Positions 24,241 to 34,026 of a DNA stretch of 54,813 nucleotides are shown here, in pieces. The first letter of the stretch is position 1, and each line of letters starts with the position of its first letter. The DNA lies in the NCBI GenBank assembly GCA_905233465.1, contig CAJOEI010000028.1, positions 1-54,813 of the forward strand, given 5' to 3'. Source of the DNA: an uncultured Bacteroidaceae bacterium (GTDB lineage: Bacteria; Bacteroidota; Bacteroidia; Bacteroidales; Bacteroidaceae). Made by a program: the position numbers and the translations under genes. The notes under the pieces are model-generated. The model did no database searches. It had not been told where the DNA came from and saw only the letters and a list, made by a program, of their open reading frames with translations.

Positions 24241-26025
24241 ATGAAGAAAAGAATACAATTCAGCCTCGTCTACCGCGATATGTGGCAGAGCTCAGGCAAG
24301 TTCCAGCCTCGCAAGGACCAGCTTGAACGCATTGCCCCTGCAATCATCGACATGGGTGTCTTCGACCGCGTGGAGACCAACGGCGGAGCTTTTGAACAAG
24401 TCAATCTGCTGGCCGGTGAGAATCCCAACGCTGCCGTGCGAGCCTTCTGCAAGCCCTTTAATCAAGTCGGCATCAAGACTCACATGCTCGACCGCGGCCT
24501 CAACGCGCTGCGCATGTATCCCGTGCCCGACGACGTGCGCGAGCTGCAATACAAGGTGAAACACGCCCAGGGCGTGGACATCCCACGTATCTTCTGCGGC
24601 CTGAACGACGTGCGCAACATTATACCCAGCGTGAAGTGGGCCAAGGCCGCAGGCATGACGCCTCAAGCCACACTGTGCATCACCACCTCTCCCGTGCACA
24701 CGGTGGAATACTACTCCAACATCGCCGATCAGGTCATCGCCGCAGGAGCCGAGGAGATATGTCTCAAGGACATGGCCGGCATAGGCCAGCCGGCACTGCT
24801 CGGCGCGCTGACGAAAGCCATCAAGACCAAGCACCCCGATATTATCATACAGTATCACGGTCACAGCGGCCCAGGCCTGAGCATGGCCAGCATACTGGAG
24901 GTGTGTAACAACGGCGCCGACGTGATTGACACTGCTATCGAGCCACTCAGTTGGGGTAAAGTGCATCCCGACATCATCAGCGTGCAGTCGATGCTGAAGA
25001 ACGAAGGCTTTGAGGTGAAAGAAATAAATATGAACGCGTACATGCGCGCGAGAGCTCTGACACAGGAGTTCATCGACGACTGGCTGGGATACTTCATCAA
25101 CCCTGGCAACAAGATGATGTCGTCGCTGCTACTGGGCTGCGGACTGCCCGGCGGCATGATGGGCTCGATGATGGCTGACCTGGCCGGCATACACGGCGTA
25201 ATCAACCAGACGCTGAAGGCCAAGGGCCAGCCCGAGCTGTCGCAGGACGACATCCTTGTACAGTTGTTTGACGAGGTGGCATACGTGTGGCCGCGTGTGG
25301 GCTACCCACCACTCGTTACACCTTTCTCGCAGTATGTCAAGAACATAGCCCTTATGAACCTCTTGACAATGGCTCAGGGCAAGGGACGTTTCGTGATGAT
25401 GGACGACTCGATGTGGGGCATGATTCTGGGCAAGAGCGGCAAGATTCCTGGCGAGATAGCTCCCGAGCTCAAGGCGCTGGCCAAGGAGAAAGGCAAGGAA
25501 TTCACCGACGCCGACCCGCATACGCTGTTGAAGAATGCCCTGCCCGACTTCATACAAGAGATGAAGGACAACGGATGGGAGCGTGGTCAGGACGACGAAG
25601 AGCTCTATGAGCTGGCCATGCACCCCGAGCAGTATCGCAACTACAAGAGTGGTCAAGCCAAGAAGAACTTCCTGGCCGATCTGGAGAAAGCCAAGATGGC
25701 TAAGATGCAGAGCACCGCTGGGCCCAAGATGTCCATCGAGGAGCTCAGCGCCTTCAAGCACGCCAAGGCCGATGCCGTTATGGCTCCTGACAATGGCCAG
25801 ATACTCTTCGAGGTCAGCGGCGACGCTGGCGTGACACGTTGCACCGAGCCTGCAATAGGCACCGTCTACAAGGCAGGCGATACCGTCTGTTACCTGCAGA
25901 CACAATGGGGCCAGCTGTTGCCCGTCGCCACCGGTCTGGGCGGCAAGCTCGTGGACATCACAGCCTTCCAGGGCAAGCGTGTTGTAAAAGGACAGGCCAT
26001 AGCATGGTTTGAACGCGAAGCATAG
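24241..26025 (+). CDS. oxaloacetate decarboxylase alpha / pyruvate carboxylase subunit B-like carboxyltransferase
   Basis: 594 residues. The N-terminal carboxyltransferase barrel has FSLVYRDMWQSSGKF, RVETNGGAFEQVN, EICLKDMAGIGQPALL (metal-binding Lys region), YHGHSGPGLSM and GLPGGMMGSMMADL. These are clear signatures of the OadA/PycB family, which moves carboxyl groups between biotin and oxo-acids. The C-terminal ~75 residues (APDNGQILFEVSGDAG to GQAIAWFE) look like a biotinyl-type barrel, but where AMKM would be expected the sequence reads LQTQWGQLLPVATG, with no lysine. It may act with a separate biotin carrier, none of which is visible here. A beta-galactosidase gene follows after 38 bases, probably unrelated. 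Confidence 0.85.
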   Translation: MKKRIQFSLVYRDMWQSSGKFQPRKDQLERIAPAIIDMGVFDRVETNGGAFEQVNLLAGENPNAAVRAFCKPFNQVGIKTHMLDRGLNALRMYPVPDDVRELQYKVKHAQGVDIPRIFCGLNDVRNIIPSVKWAKAAGMTPQATLCITTSPVHTVEYYSNIADQVIAAGAEEICLKDMAGIGQPALLGALTKAIKTKHPDIIIQYHGHSGPGLSMASILEVCNNGADVIDTAIEPLSWGKVHPDIISVQSMLKNEGFEVKEINMNAYMRARALTQEFIDDWLGYFINPGNKMMSSLLLGCGLPGGMMGSMMADLAGIHGVINQTLKAKGQPELSQDDILVQLFDEVAYVWPRVGYPPLVTPFSQYVKNIALMNLLTMAQGKGRFVMMDDSMWGMILGKSGKIPGEIAPELKALAKEKGKEFTDADPHTLLKNALPDFIQEMKDNGWERGQDDEELYELAMHPEQYRNYKSGQAKKNFLADLEKAKMAKMQSTAGPKMSIEELSAFKHAKADAVMAPDNGQILFEVSGDAGVTRCTEPAIGTVYKAGDTVCYLQTQWGQLLPVATGLGGKLVDITAFQGKRVVKGQAIAWFEREA

Positions 26026-26063
26026 TTTAAACAAAATCATTACATTATATCACTTTCGGAGCT

Positions 26064-29000
26064 ATGAAGAAACATATCTTTGTCCTGTGCGTTGCAGTGG
26101 CTACCATGCTGCAACTCCCCGCCACCGCCCAAACACAGAAAGAGCCGTGGCTGAATCCGAATATCACACGCGTGGGAACGGAGAAACCGCGCGCCAGCTT
26201 CTTTGCCTACGAGACACCGGCTCTGGCCAACGCAGGCAAGAAGGAGGACAGCAAACGCTTTATGTCGCTCGAGGGCATGTGGCGCTTCAACTTCGTCAAG
26301 GACCACAACCTCGCACCCAAGGGCTTCTATGCCGTCAACTACGACGACTCAGCCTGGAAAGACTTCCCCGTACCTGGCCTGTTTGAGTTCAATGGCTTAG
26401 GCGACCTCATCTACAAGAATGTAGGCTACTCATGGGACACACAGTTCCAGTCCAACCCGCCATATGTTGAGGAGCGCAACAACTACACCGGCTCATATCG
26501 CCGCATGGTGCGCGTGCCAGCATCATGGAAGGGTCAGGACATCTACATGCATGTAGGCTCTGCCACCTCCAACCTCCAGCTGTGGGTCAACGGCAAGGAG
26601 GTGGGCTACAGCGAGGACTCGAAAATCGAGGCCGAGTTCAATCTCACCAAGTACCTCACTCCCGGCAAAGACAACCTCATTGCCATGCAGGTGATGCGCT
26701 GGTGCGACGGCTCATATCTTGAGGATCAGGACTTCTGGCGTTTCACTGGCATCGCCCGTGAAGTGTATCTCTATGCCCGTCCGAAGGCACATATCCAGGA
26801 CATCTTCATCCTGCAGGATCTCGTGGACAACTACGCCAACGGCCGTCTTAGTGCCACAGTCACGGCTCCGGCAGCCAAGGGTTGTGTTGTGGAGCTCACG
26901 CTCAACGATGCACGCGGCAACAAAGTCGCCAACGCAAGCAGCAAGATTGATGCCGGTTTGACGACATTAATGACCCTAAATGTGCCCGCCGTCAAGGCCT
27001 GGAGCGCAGAGATACCAAATCTCTACACCGCACAGTTCCTGCTCAAGGACAGCAAGGGCAACGTTATTGAAGCCATCAACCAGCGTGTGGGCTTCCGCTC
27101 TATAGAAATCAAGGATGCACAGGTGCTCGTCAACGGCAAGCCGGTGCTCTTCAAGGGTGCCGACCGCCACGAGTTGGATCCCGACGGCGGCTACATCGTC
27201 AGCGTGGACCGCATGATTCAGGACATCCGCATCATGAAGGAGCTGAACATGAACGCAGTGCGCACTTGCCACTACAGCGACGACCCGCGCTGGTATGACC
27301 TCTGCGACCAGTATGGTATCTACGTCGTGGCCGAGACCAACATCGAGAGCCACGGCATGGGCTATGGCGACCGCACACTGGCCAAGAACCCAATTTATAA
27401 CAAGGCACACATTGAACGCAACCAGCACAACGTGCATGTGCAGAAGAATCATCCGAGTATCATCTTCTGGAGTCTCGGCAATGAGAGCGGCTATGGCAAG
27501 AACTTCGAGGACGCATACGACGCTGTGAAGGCCATCGACACCTCACGTCCCGTGCAATATGAGCAGGCCGGACAAAACGGCAAGACCGATATCTTCTGCC
27601 CGATGTACTACGGCTACAACAACTGCGAAAAATATGCACAAGGCAACAACCCGCGCCCGCTCATCCAGTGCGAGTACGCCCACGCTATGGGCAACTCGAT
27701 GGGTGGCTTCAACGAGTACTGGCGCATCATCCGCAAGTACCCCAAGTATCAGGGCGGCTTCATCTGGGACTTCGTGGATCAGGGTGTGCGTTCCAAGAGC
27801 CGTGTCACAGGCAAGGAAATAATGGCTTACGGCGGCGACTTCGGTCGCTATCCAGCCAGCGACCACAACTTCAACTGCAACGGCGTCATCGCTGCCGACC
27901 GCTCACTGCATCCCCACGCCTACGAGGTGCAGTACTACTATCAGGACATCTGGGCCACCTTGCCCGAAGGCAAGACGTTGCTCGACGGACAGGTTGACCT
28001 CTACAACGAATACTTCTTCCGTTCGACAGACGATGTCGAGGCTGTGGCTTCGCTTCTCACCTACGACGGCAAACAGATGCGCGAGGAGTCTGCTCGCAAA
28101 GCCATTGAACTTCGCCTGAAACCGCAGCAGCACCAGACATTCGACATCCCCTCCGAGATGGTAACATATCTGCGCAAGGCTGCCGCCGACAGCAAGTGGG
28201 CTGCCGTGAATGTGCAGTTCCGCCTCAAGGCCGACCGCGGCCTGCTCAAGCAGGGCACCGTCATCGCCAAAGCACAGTTTGAACTCAAGCCATACGCCTT
28301 CCCAACAGCAGAGGCCGTTATGACAGCCAGCACTCCTGCACCTGTCGCCGATGCCAAGAAAGCAGCCAAGGCTCCTGCCGTCGAAGCCGTACAGAAGGAC
28401 GATGCCAAGGCATGGCTCACCCTATCTGCAGCCGGCGTGAGCGTGACATGGAACAAGTGGACTGGCAACATCGATTACTACGACGTTGATGGCACACCAG
28501 TGCTTGAAGACCGCAAGAGCGTGGAGCCCAGCTTCTGGCGCGCACCGACCGACAACGACTACGGTGCCGGGATGCAGAACAGCTTCTCTGCATGGCGTGA
28601 CCCACAGTGGAGGAAGACTGCCATGGAATGCAAGCAACTTGAAAACCAGAGCAAGCAGGTTACAGTCACCTACGAAAGCAAGCAGGTGGAGGCCAAGCTC
28701 AACATGACATATATTCTTACCCCGAAGGGCGAGCTCATCGTCACCGAAGCTCTCGAAACCAGCGACCACAAGGACTGGCAGATGTATGCTATGGGCATGA
28801 CATGGCGTCTGGCTAAGACATACGACAGCATCCGCTACTTCGGCCGTGGCCCTGTGGAGAACTACTGCGACCGCAAGGACAACACCTTCATGGGTGTCTA
28901 CAGCGCTCCCGTGGCGACACAGTACGGGGATAAGTATGTGCGCCCGCAGGAGAGTGGCAACCACTGTGACATCATCTGGTGGAATATGGAGTCGACCGAA

Positions 29001-29270
29001 GGCCGTTCCGCCATTTCCTTCCAGGCTTGTGGCCCGATGGAGGTCTCGGCACTGCCATACGAGATTGACGACCTCGACGACGGCCCACGCAAGGATGCAC
29101 ATCAGAGCCATAGCGGTGACCTCGTGGCACGCGACTACTCTGTGGTGCAGGTGCGCGCCTTCCAGATGGGTCTGGGTTGCGTCACCAGCTGGGGCGCATG
29201 GCCACTGAAGCAATACGTGCCCAAGTATGAAAACCACACATTCACTTATATCGTCAGTCCTGCAAGATAA
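26064..29270 (+). CDS. GH2 beta-galactosidase (LacZ type), secreted
   Basis: 1068 residues with signal peptide MKKHIFVLCVAVATMLQLPATAQ, so it is periplasmic or surface, unlike enterobacterial LacZ. It has a sugar-binding jelly roll (~45-240: SLEGMWRFNFV, YTGSYRRMVRVPASW), an Ig-like domain, then the TIM barrel. The acid/base is Glu474 in SLGNESGYGKN and the nucleophile is Glu537 in IQCEYAHAMGNSMGGF. GGFIWDFVDQG follows. The C-terminal small-chain domain contains GRGPVENYCDRK. An Ala/Lys/Pro-rich stretch (~775-785, DAKKAAKAPAV) is an unusual flexible linker before it. It is 38 bases after the OadA-like gene and 18 before the DUF6057-like gene. No sus genes are adjacent. Confidence 0.95.
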   Translation: MKKHIFVLCVAVATMLQLPATAQTQKEPWLNPNITRVGTEKPRASFFAYETPALANAGKKEDSKRFMSLEGMWRFNFVKDHNLAPKGFYAVNYDDSAWKDFPVPGLFEFNGLGDLIYKNVGYSWDTQFQSNPPYVEERNNYTGSYRRMVRVPASWKGQDIYMHVGSATSNLQLWVNGKEVGYSEDSKIEAEFNLTKYLTPGKDNLIAMQVMRWCDGSYLEDQDFWRFTGIAREVYLYARPKAHIQDIFILQDLVDNYANGRLSATVTAPAAKGCVVELTLNDARGNKVANASSKIDAGLTTLMTLNVPAVKAWSAEIPNLYTAQFLLKDSKGNVIEAINQRVGFRSIEIKDAQVLVNGKPVLFKGADRHELDPDGGYIVSVDRMIQDIRIMKELNMNAVRTCHYSDDPRWYDLCDQYGIYVVAETNIESHGMGYGDRTLAKNPIYNKAHIERNQHNVHVQKNHPSIIFWSLGNESGYGKNFEDAYDAVKAIDTSRPVQYEQAGQNGKTDIFCPMYYGYNNCEKYAQGNNPRPLIQCEYAHAMGNSMGGFNEYWRIIRKYPKYQGGFIWDFVDQGVRSKSRVTGKEIMAYGGDFGRYPASDHNFNCNGVIAADRSLHPHAYEVQYYYQDIWATLPEGKTLLDGQVDLYNEYFFRSTDDVEAVASLLTYDGKQMREESARKAIELRLKPQQHQTFDIPSEMVTYLRKAAADSKWAAVNVQFRLKADRGLLKQGTVIAKAQFELKPYAFPTAEAVMTASTPAPVADAKKAAKAPAVEAVQKDDAKAWLTLSAAGVSVTWNKWTGNIDYYDVDGTPVLEDRKSVEPSFWRAPTDNDYGAGMQNSFSAWRDPQWRKTAMECKQLENQSKQVTVTYESKQVEAKLNMTYILTPKGELIVTEALETSDHKDWQMYAMGMTWRLAKTYDSIRYFGRGPVENYCDRKDNTFMGVYSAPVATQYGDKYVRPQESGNHCDIIWWNMESTEGRSAISFQACGPMEVSALPYEIDDLDDGPRKDAHQSHSGDLVARDYSVVQVRAFQMGLGCVTSWGAWPLKQYVPKYENHTFTYIVSPAR

Positions 29271-29288
29271 ACCTTTCTCACTCATAGC

Positions 29289-31157
29289 ATGAGCAAGAAG
29301 AACATATCCCATCAACCCACAGCCCCCGCCGCCACAACGCGGCGGGGGACACATGTAAATATTGCCTCACATCTGGGCAGCACCGCCGTGTGGTTCGCAA
29401 TCGTATGCATTATCCTCATTGGCATGGGGTGGCTGCTCGTAAGCCGCGAGACGGAGTTGCTGCTACGCGCTCAAGAGCTTAACCTGTGGCTGCCCACACA
29501 GCTCTATTGGGCCGAACGCATGGTCTATCCCGGCGGCCTGGCCTCGTGGATTGCATGTTACCTAACGCAGTATTTCTACTATCCCATTCTTGGCACCGTC
29601 ATACTGTGTGTCCTGTGGCTCATCCTCTGCGGGCTGATAGTATGGGTATGGCGCCTGCGCGGGCCATGGGTGGCGCTGCCGCTGCTCGTCACGCTGGCGC
29701 TATTGGCCTGCTTCACGCAGACAGGCTATTGGATATACTACCAGAAGCTGCAGGGGCACCTGTTCGTGCCCACGGTGGGTGTGCTCTTTGCCGTGCTCTG
29801 CCTCGCCACACAACGTCTGATTGACTTAATCACCACCCACAAGCTTCGCCAATGGCTGTCATACATCTGGATGGCTGTAGTATGCATCGCCGGCTATCCG
29901 CTGTTCGGAGCTTGGGCTCTGGGTGCCACGGCGCTGTTGGCCGTTGCCACCACTCCACTCTCCGGAAAGTCGCTTGCGATTAGGCTTCTTGCCGCAGTCG
30001 TTCTGATTGCAGCCGTACCACAGATATACTATCAGCAGTGCTTCGATATGACAGAACGTGACTTCGTCTACGTGGCAGCACTGCCATCGTTGCGCTACGG
30101 AAAAGACAGCTTCATGCAATATCGCCTGCCCTACTTCGCCATCATTGCCGCCTTCGCCATCATCGCCCTTGTAGGTGCTGTCGAAGGTTATCCCTTTGCC
30201 AAGAGAATAAAAACATGGCAACGAGCCCTCGTCTCCATCGTCCTCATGGCTATTGCCGCCATAGGTGTTCACGCTGCATGGTATCGCGATGCCAATTTCC
30301 ACAAGGAGCTGGCCATGAACCGCGCCATTGAGGAATGCGACTGGGAGCGGGCCCTCACCTACGCCCGCGACGGCAGCAGCGGCATAGCCCCAACACGCCA
30401 GATAGTGATGTACAAGAACCTCGCACTCTTCCGTCTGGGCCGTGCTGGCGATGACATGTTCCTCTACCCCGAAGGTTCCACACAGCAGAATGCGCCATGG
30501 CAGGTACGTATGACACAGGTTGGTGGCAAGCTCATCTACTACCACTACGGCAAAGAGAATTTCTGCTACCGATGGTGTATGGAAGACGGTGTGGAGTTTG
30601 GTTGGAAGGCCGAGACGCTGAAGTTCATGGCCCGCACATCACTGCTCAACCACGAGTGGGAAGTGGCCCGCAAATATATCAACCTACTCAAGAAGACCAC
30701 ATTCCATCGCCGCTGGGCCGAACGCTATGAGCCTCTGCTCTACGCCCACGACGGACTCGACTTGCAGAAGCTCGAAGCATCAGTCGCTGCCGGCAAGCCA
30801 TTGCTCAGCGAGGACCACATGCGCGAGTTCGCACCCATCATGCACATGATGACATACCCGGACCGGTTGGACGGCGACAACACTCTCGTGGAGATGTACC
30901 TACTGCAGACCTTTGCCAACGGCAACGGCGATGACCTCCTCTTCCAGGAGATGACGCTCATCTGTGCCCTTATCATGAAGGACATCGACCTCTTCTGGCC
31001 ACGCTTTATGCGATATGCTACGCTCAACCCAAAGGTACACATGCCACGCTACTATATCTTGAGAACAAAGTTGACATCAGCCGAATGCCCTTTGACAAGG
31101 AAATCAAGGACACCTACGAACGCTTCATGCAATTCAATGCCCAGTGCGGCAACATGA
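29289..31157 (+). CDS. DUF6057-like polytopic membrane protein, frameshifted near the 3' end
   Basis: As read, 622 residues. The N-terminal ~60% is hydrophobic, with about ten membrane segments (VWFAIVCIILIGMGWLLV, ALPLLVTLALLACF, YFAIIAAFAIIALVGAV). The C-terminal part is a soluble TPR-like helical region (LFRLGRAGDDMFLYPEG, LLNHEWEVARKYINLLKK). This layout matches a Bacteroidota family annotated DUF6057, function unknown. From about residue 585 onward the frame becomes Ser/Thr/Arg-rich nonsense (TRKSRTPTNASCNSM), while the natural continuation is in another frame (31055-31249). It is located with a TolB-like lipoprotein, a common partner. Confidence 0.72.
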   Translation: MSKKNISHQPTAPAATTRRGTHVNIASHLGSTAVWFAIVCIILIGMGWLLVSRETELLLRAQELNLWLPTQLYWAERMVYPGGLASWIACYLTQYFYYPILGTVILCVLWLILCGLIVWVWRLRGPWVALPLLVTLALLACFTQTGYWIYYQKLQGHLFVPTVGVLFAVLCLATQRLIDLITTHKLRQWLSYIWMAVVCIAGYPLFGAWALGATALLAVATTPLSGKSLAIRLLAAVVLIAAVPQIYYQQCFDMTERDFVYVAALPSLRYGKDSFMQYRLPYFAIIAAFAIIALVGAVEGYPFAKRIKTWQRALVSIVLMAIAAIGVHAAWYRDANFHKELAMNRAIEECDWERALTYARDGSSGIAPTRQIVMYKNLALFRLGRAGDDMFLYPEGSTQQNAPWQVRMTQVGGKLIYYHYGKENFCYRWCMEDGVEFGWKAETLKFMARTSLLNHEWEVARKYINLLKKTTFHRRWAERYEPLLYAHDGLDLQKLEASVAAGKPLLSEDHMREFAPIMHMMTYPDRLDGDNTLVEMYLLQTFANGNGDDLLFQEMTLICALIMKDIDLFWPRFMRYATLNPKVHMPRYYILRTKLTSAECPLTRKSRTPTNASCNSMPSAAT

Positions 31158-31249
31158 CCGAGGAGCAGAAGGCAGTGGCCTTCCGTCCACAATTCGGAGA
31201 CACATTCTACTACTTCTACTTCCTCGTGCGCAACCAAAAGACAAATTAA
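31055..31249 (+). pseudogene. out-of-frame 3' remnant of the DUF6057-like gene
   Basis: In the frame starting at 31055 the DNA reads YLENKVDISRMPFDKEI, then DTYERFMQFNAQCGNMTEEQ, FRPQFGDTFYYFYF and VRNQKTN, ending TAA at 31247-31249. This is a natural protein end and joins the upstream protein after PKVHMPR. The frame change needs a net loss of one base (or 3n+1) near 31045-31055. It may be a real deletion or a sequence error. Confidence 0.75.
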
Positions 31250-31261
31250 AGCCTCATACAC

Positions 31262-32923
31262 ATGTCCTGCACATCTTTTCACAGCATAAGACGTATCATG
31301 TTTGTTGCGATTGTGTCGCAACTCATCATAGCCTGCACTTCACCCTCACTGCCCACCAACTACACCGACGGCAAGGCCCAGCCTAAGATCTATCCAGATT
31401 ACATCGGTGTCACCGTGCCCGCCAACATCGCCCCTCTACACTTCCACATCGATCAGGATGCCGATGCCTACGTGACACGCTTTGCAGCCGGCAGAGACGA
31501 ATGGATTGTCGGCGGCCGCGACGTGCGCCCAGGCATCAAACGCTGGCGCGCCATCACCGCTGCAGCACTCGCTGCCAATGGCGATATCAGTGTGGAGGTA
31601 TATATGCAGCACGATGGTACATGGCTGCGCACACGACCATTTAGCATCACCGTCTCGCCCGACAGCATCGACCCGTATATATCCTACAGACTCATCTCAC
31701 CAAGCTACGTCACCTACGAGGACCTCACACTCAACCAACGCTGTTTGGAGACCTTCGACCAGACGCTCATCTATGGCAACATGATCAACACGGACGAGGC
31801 CAATGGCCAATGCATCAACTGCCACCACACACAGTGGTACAACCCGCAGCGGCTGCAGTTCCATGTCCGTCAGTATATGGGCGGAACGGTAATCTCCTAC
31901 GACGGCAAGACAGAAAAGGTCAACCTCAAAACTGACTCCACACTAAGCGCTGGAGTATATCCCACCTGGCATCCGACAAAGCCCTGGATTGTCTACTCCA
32001 CAAACAGCACAGGCCAAAGCTTCCACACACGCGACCCACAGAAGATAGAGGTGCAGGACACCAAGTCAAACCTAATATTCTACGATTTGGAAAACAACGA
32101 AGTCACGCCCATAACACGCGACACCACATGGCTCGACTGCTTCCCATTCTGGAGCCCTGACGGCCGCTACATTTACTATGTCAGTGCCCACTGGGAGCGT
32201 TTAGACACCACAGCTCTCGACTTTGAGCTCATCCAGAACTACAAGTGCGTTCAATACAACCTCTATCGCAAGCCATTTGACGAGCAGACACGCACATTCG
32301 GTCCGCGCGAACTGATGTATGATGCCGTGGCCCGCAACCGCAGCGTCACCTTCCCTCGCATCACGCCCGATGGCCGCTGGCTGATGTTCACCGAGGCACG
32401 CTTCGGAGTCTTCCATATCTGGCACAACGATGCCGATCTATATGTCATGGATCTTAATGCCGCACAGCCAATAGAAGAGACAGAGCATCAGATCTTCACC
32501 ATGATTCCCAACCCAGCCGACCCCAACGAGCCGCAACTATGGCAACGCGCCCGCGCCGACAGCTTACGCGAGGTGCTGGGAGCACAAGTGCCACTGCCAG
32601 CTACCATCCATGCGGCAGCCGAAATCAATTCCGAAGATTGCGAGAGCTACCACTCCTGGTCGAGCAACGGCAGCTGGGTAGTGTTTGCCTCACGACGTGA
32701 CGACGGCAACTTCACGCGACCGTTCATCGCACATCACGACGGCAACGGCCACTTCACGAGACCATTTGAGCTGCCGCAAGACAACCCGCAGTTCCACCGC
32801 GAGTTCCTCCGCTCCTACAACATCCCCGAGTTCATGTCCGGTCCTGTCACCATCACACCACAGGAATTTGCCACAGTAATCAAGCGCGATGCCACTCCAG
32901 CCAAATTGAGAATTGCCAAGTAG
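31262..32923 (+). CDS. TolB-like (PD40) β-propeller lipoprotein with a CxxCH heme-type motif
   Basis: 553 residues. The signal peptide ends in the lipobox LIIACTS (Cys25). Residues ~40-150 are β-rich. A single CINCHH (Cys184, Cys187, His188) is the covalent heme c pattern. A β-propeller follows with PD40-type repeats, visible as PTWHPTKPWIVYSTNS, FPFWSPDGRYIYYVS, FPRITPDGRWLMFTEA and SYHSWSSNGSWVVFASRR. It is 12 bases after the DUF6057-like gene remnant and 3 bases before nrnA, so they are probably co-transcribed. It may bind heme or act as a surface scaffold. Whether heme is attached depends on a cytochrome c maturation system not seen here. Confidence 0.75.
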   Translation: MSCTSFHSIRRIMFVAIVSQLIIACTSPSLPTNYTDGKAQPKIYPDYIGVTVPANIAPLHFHIDQDADAYVTRFAAGRDEWIVGGRDVRPGIKRWRAITAAALAANGDISVEVYMQHDGTWLRTRPFSITVSPDSIDPYISYRLISPSYVTYEDLTLNQRCLETFDQTLIYGNMINTDEANGQCINCHHTQWYNPQRLQFHVRQYMGGTVISYDGKTEKVNLKTDSTLSAGVYPTWHPTKPWIVYSTNSTGQSFHTRDPQKIEVQDTKSNLIFYDLENNEVTPITRDTTWLDCFPFWSPDGRYIYYVSAHWERLDTTALDFELIQNYKCVQYNLYRKPFDEQTRTFGPRELMYDAVARNRSVTFPRITPDGRWLMFTEARFGVFHIWHNDADLYVMDLNAAQPIEETEHQIFTMIPNPADPNEPQLWQRARADSLREVLGAQVPLPATIHAAAEINSEDCESYHSWSSNGSWVVFASRRDDGNFTRPFIAHHDGNGHFTRPFELPQDNPQFHREFLRSYNIPEFMSGPVTITPQEFATVIKRDATPAKLRIAK

Positions 32924-32926
32924 CTG

Positions 32927-33985
32927 ATGATGAACCCACTCCTTAGCCAAGAACAGATTGCCTTGTGGCATGAGCTCACAGGCGCAGCTCGTAACATCGT
33001 TATCACCGCCCATCGTGGTCCAGACGGCGATGCCATAGGCTCAACCACCGCTTTGGCTTCGTGGTTGCAACGCCACACCAAAGCCGACGTGCGTATTGTG
33101 GTGCCAAACATATTTCCGGACTTTCTCAAGTGGATGCCTGGTGCTGCAGACATACTCGTTTATGAGCACCATGAGGACGAGGTGCGACCAGTGGTGGAAC
33201 AGGCCGACTTGATTATCATGTGCGACCACGGCGAGCTACGCCGTATGTGGACACTCGGCGACGTTGTACGTGAGCATCCCACGCCGCGCATAATGCTTGA
33301 CCATCATCTCGACCCGGAACATGACATAGCACAACTGGTAATATCACATCCAGAGCTTTCCAGCACCTGCGAGGTATTGATGCGAGTATTGCTGGAGAGT
33401 GGAGAGAAGAATGGGAGCGAGCCCGTCTTCACCACTTCCGAAGCCACCTCTATCTATGCGGGAATGATGACCGACACCGGTGCCTTCACCTATGCCAGCA
33501 ACCGGCCAGAGATATTCGAGCTTATCAGCATCCTGCTGCGATGCGGCATCGACAAGGATCGCATCTATCGCAACATCTTCTTTACCTACAGCCCCAACCG
33601 CCTCAAGTTTCAGGGCTATATGCTCTATGCCAAGCTCGACATCTGGAAGAAAGCCCACGTTGCCATTATGACCCTCACGAATGCCGAGCGTCGGCGTTTC
33701 GGCATCCTCAACGGCGACACCGAAGGCCTTGTCAACATGCCACTGCAGGTGTTGGGCATGAAGCTGAGCATCTTCCTCCGCGAAGACACAGAACATCCTT
33801 GCATACGAGTGTCATTGCGCTCTGTCGATGACTTTCCCGCCAACGAGATGGCAGCTGCCTTCTTCGGCGGCGGCGGCCACAAGAACGCTGCCGGCGGCGA
33901 GATATGGGGCACCATGGACGAGGCTGTTGAGATAGCTAAAAAGGCTGTTCAGAAATACATGCCATTGCTGAAGGACAATGGCTAA
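32927..33985 (+). CDS. nrnA: DHH-family oligoribonuclease / pAp phosphatase (NrnA type)
   Basis: A cytoplasmic phosphoesterase that degrades short RNA oligomers and pAp. 352 residues, normal length. The metal-binding motifs of the DHH domain are HRGPDGDAIGS, IIMCDHGEL, the name-giving LDHHLDP, and GMMTDTGAFTY. The C-terminal DHHA1 domain carries MAAAFFGGGGHKNAAGG, the substrate-binding GGGH motif. It starts 3 bases after the TolB-like gene stop and is the last gene of the rightward run; dxs converges on it. Confidence 0.93.
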   Translation: MMNPLLSQEQIALWHELTGAARNIVITAHRGPDGDAIGSTTALASWLQRHTKADVRIVVPNIFPDFLKWMPGAADILVYEHHEDEVRPVVEQADLIIMCDHGELRRMWTLGDVVREHPTPRIMLDHHLDPEHDIAQLVISHPELSSTCEVLMRVLLESGEKNGSEPVFTTSEATSIYAGMMTDTGAFTYASNRPEIFELISILLRCGIDKDRIYRNIFFTYSPNRLKFQGYMLYAKLDIWKKAHVAIMTLTNAERRRFGILNGDTEGLVNMPLQVLGMKLSIFLREDTEHPCIRVSLRSVDDFPANEMAAAFFGGGGHKNAAGGEIWGTMDEAVEIAKKAVQKYMPLLKDNG

Positions 33986-33989
33986 ACGG

Positions 33990-34009
33990 GCATTGGCATA
34001 GGCCGATGC
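33990..34009. terminator. weak hairpin between convergent nrnA and dxs
   Basis: An 8-bp stem GCATTGGC / GCCGATGC (one T-G) with a 4-base loop lies 5 bases after the nrnA stop. No U-run follows, so terminator function is uncertain. Confidence 0.35.
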
Positions 34010-34026
34010 TCATGTCTTGGAGCTGT

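Noticed and set aside
28422..29354. 310-codon minus-strand frame opposite the beta-galactosidase end
   Set aside because: Antisense to the conserved C-terminal domain of GH2, Val/His/Ala-rich translation typical of shadow frames.
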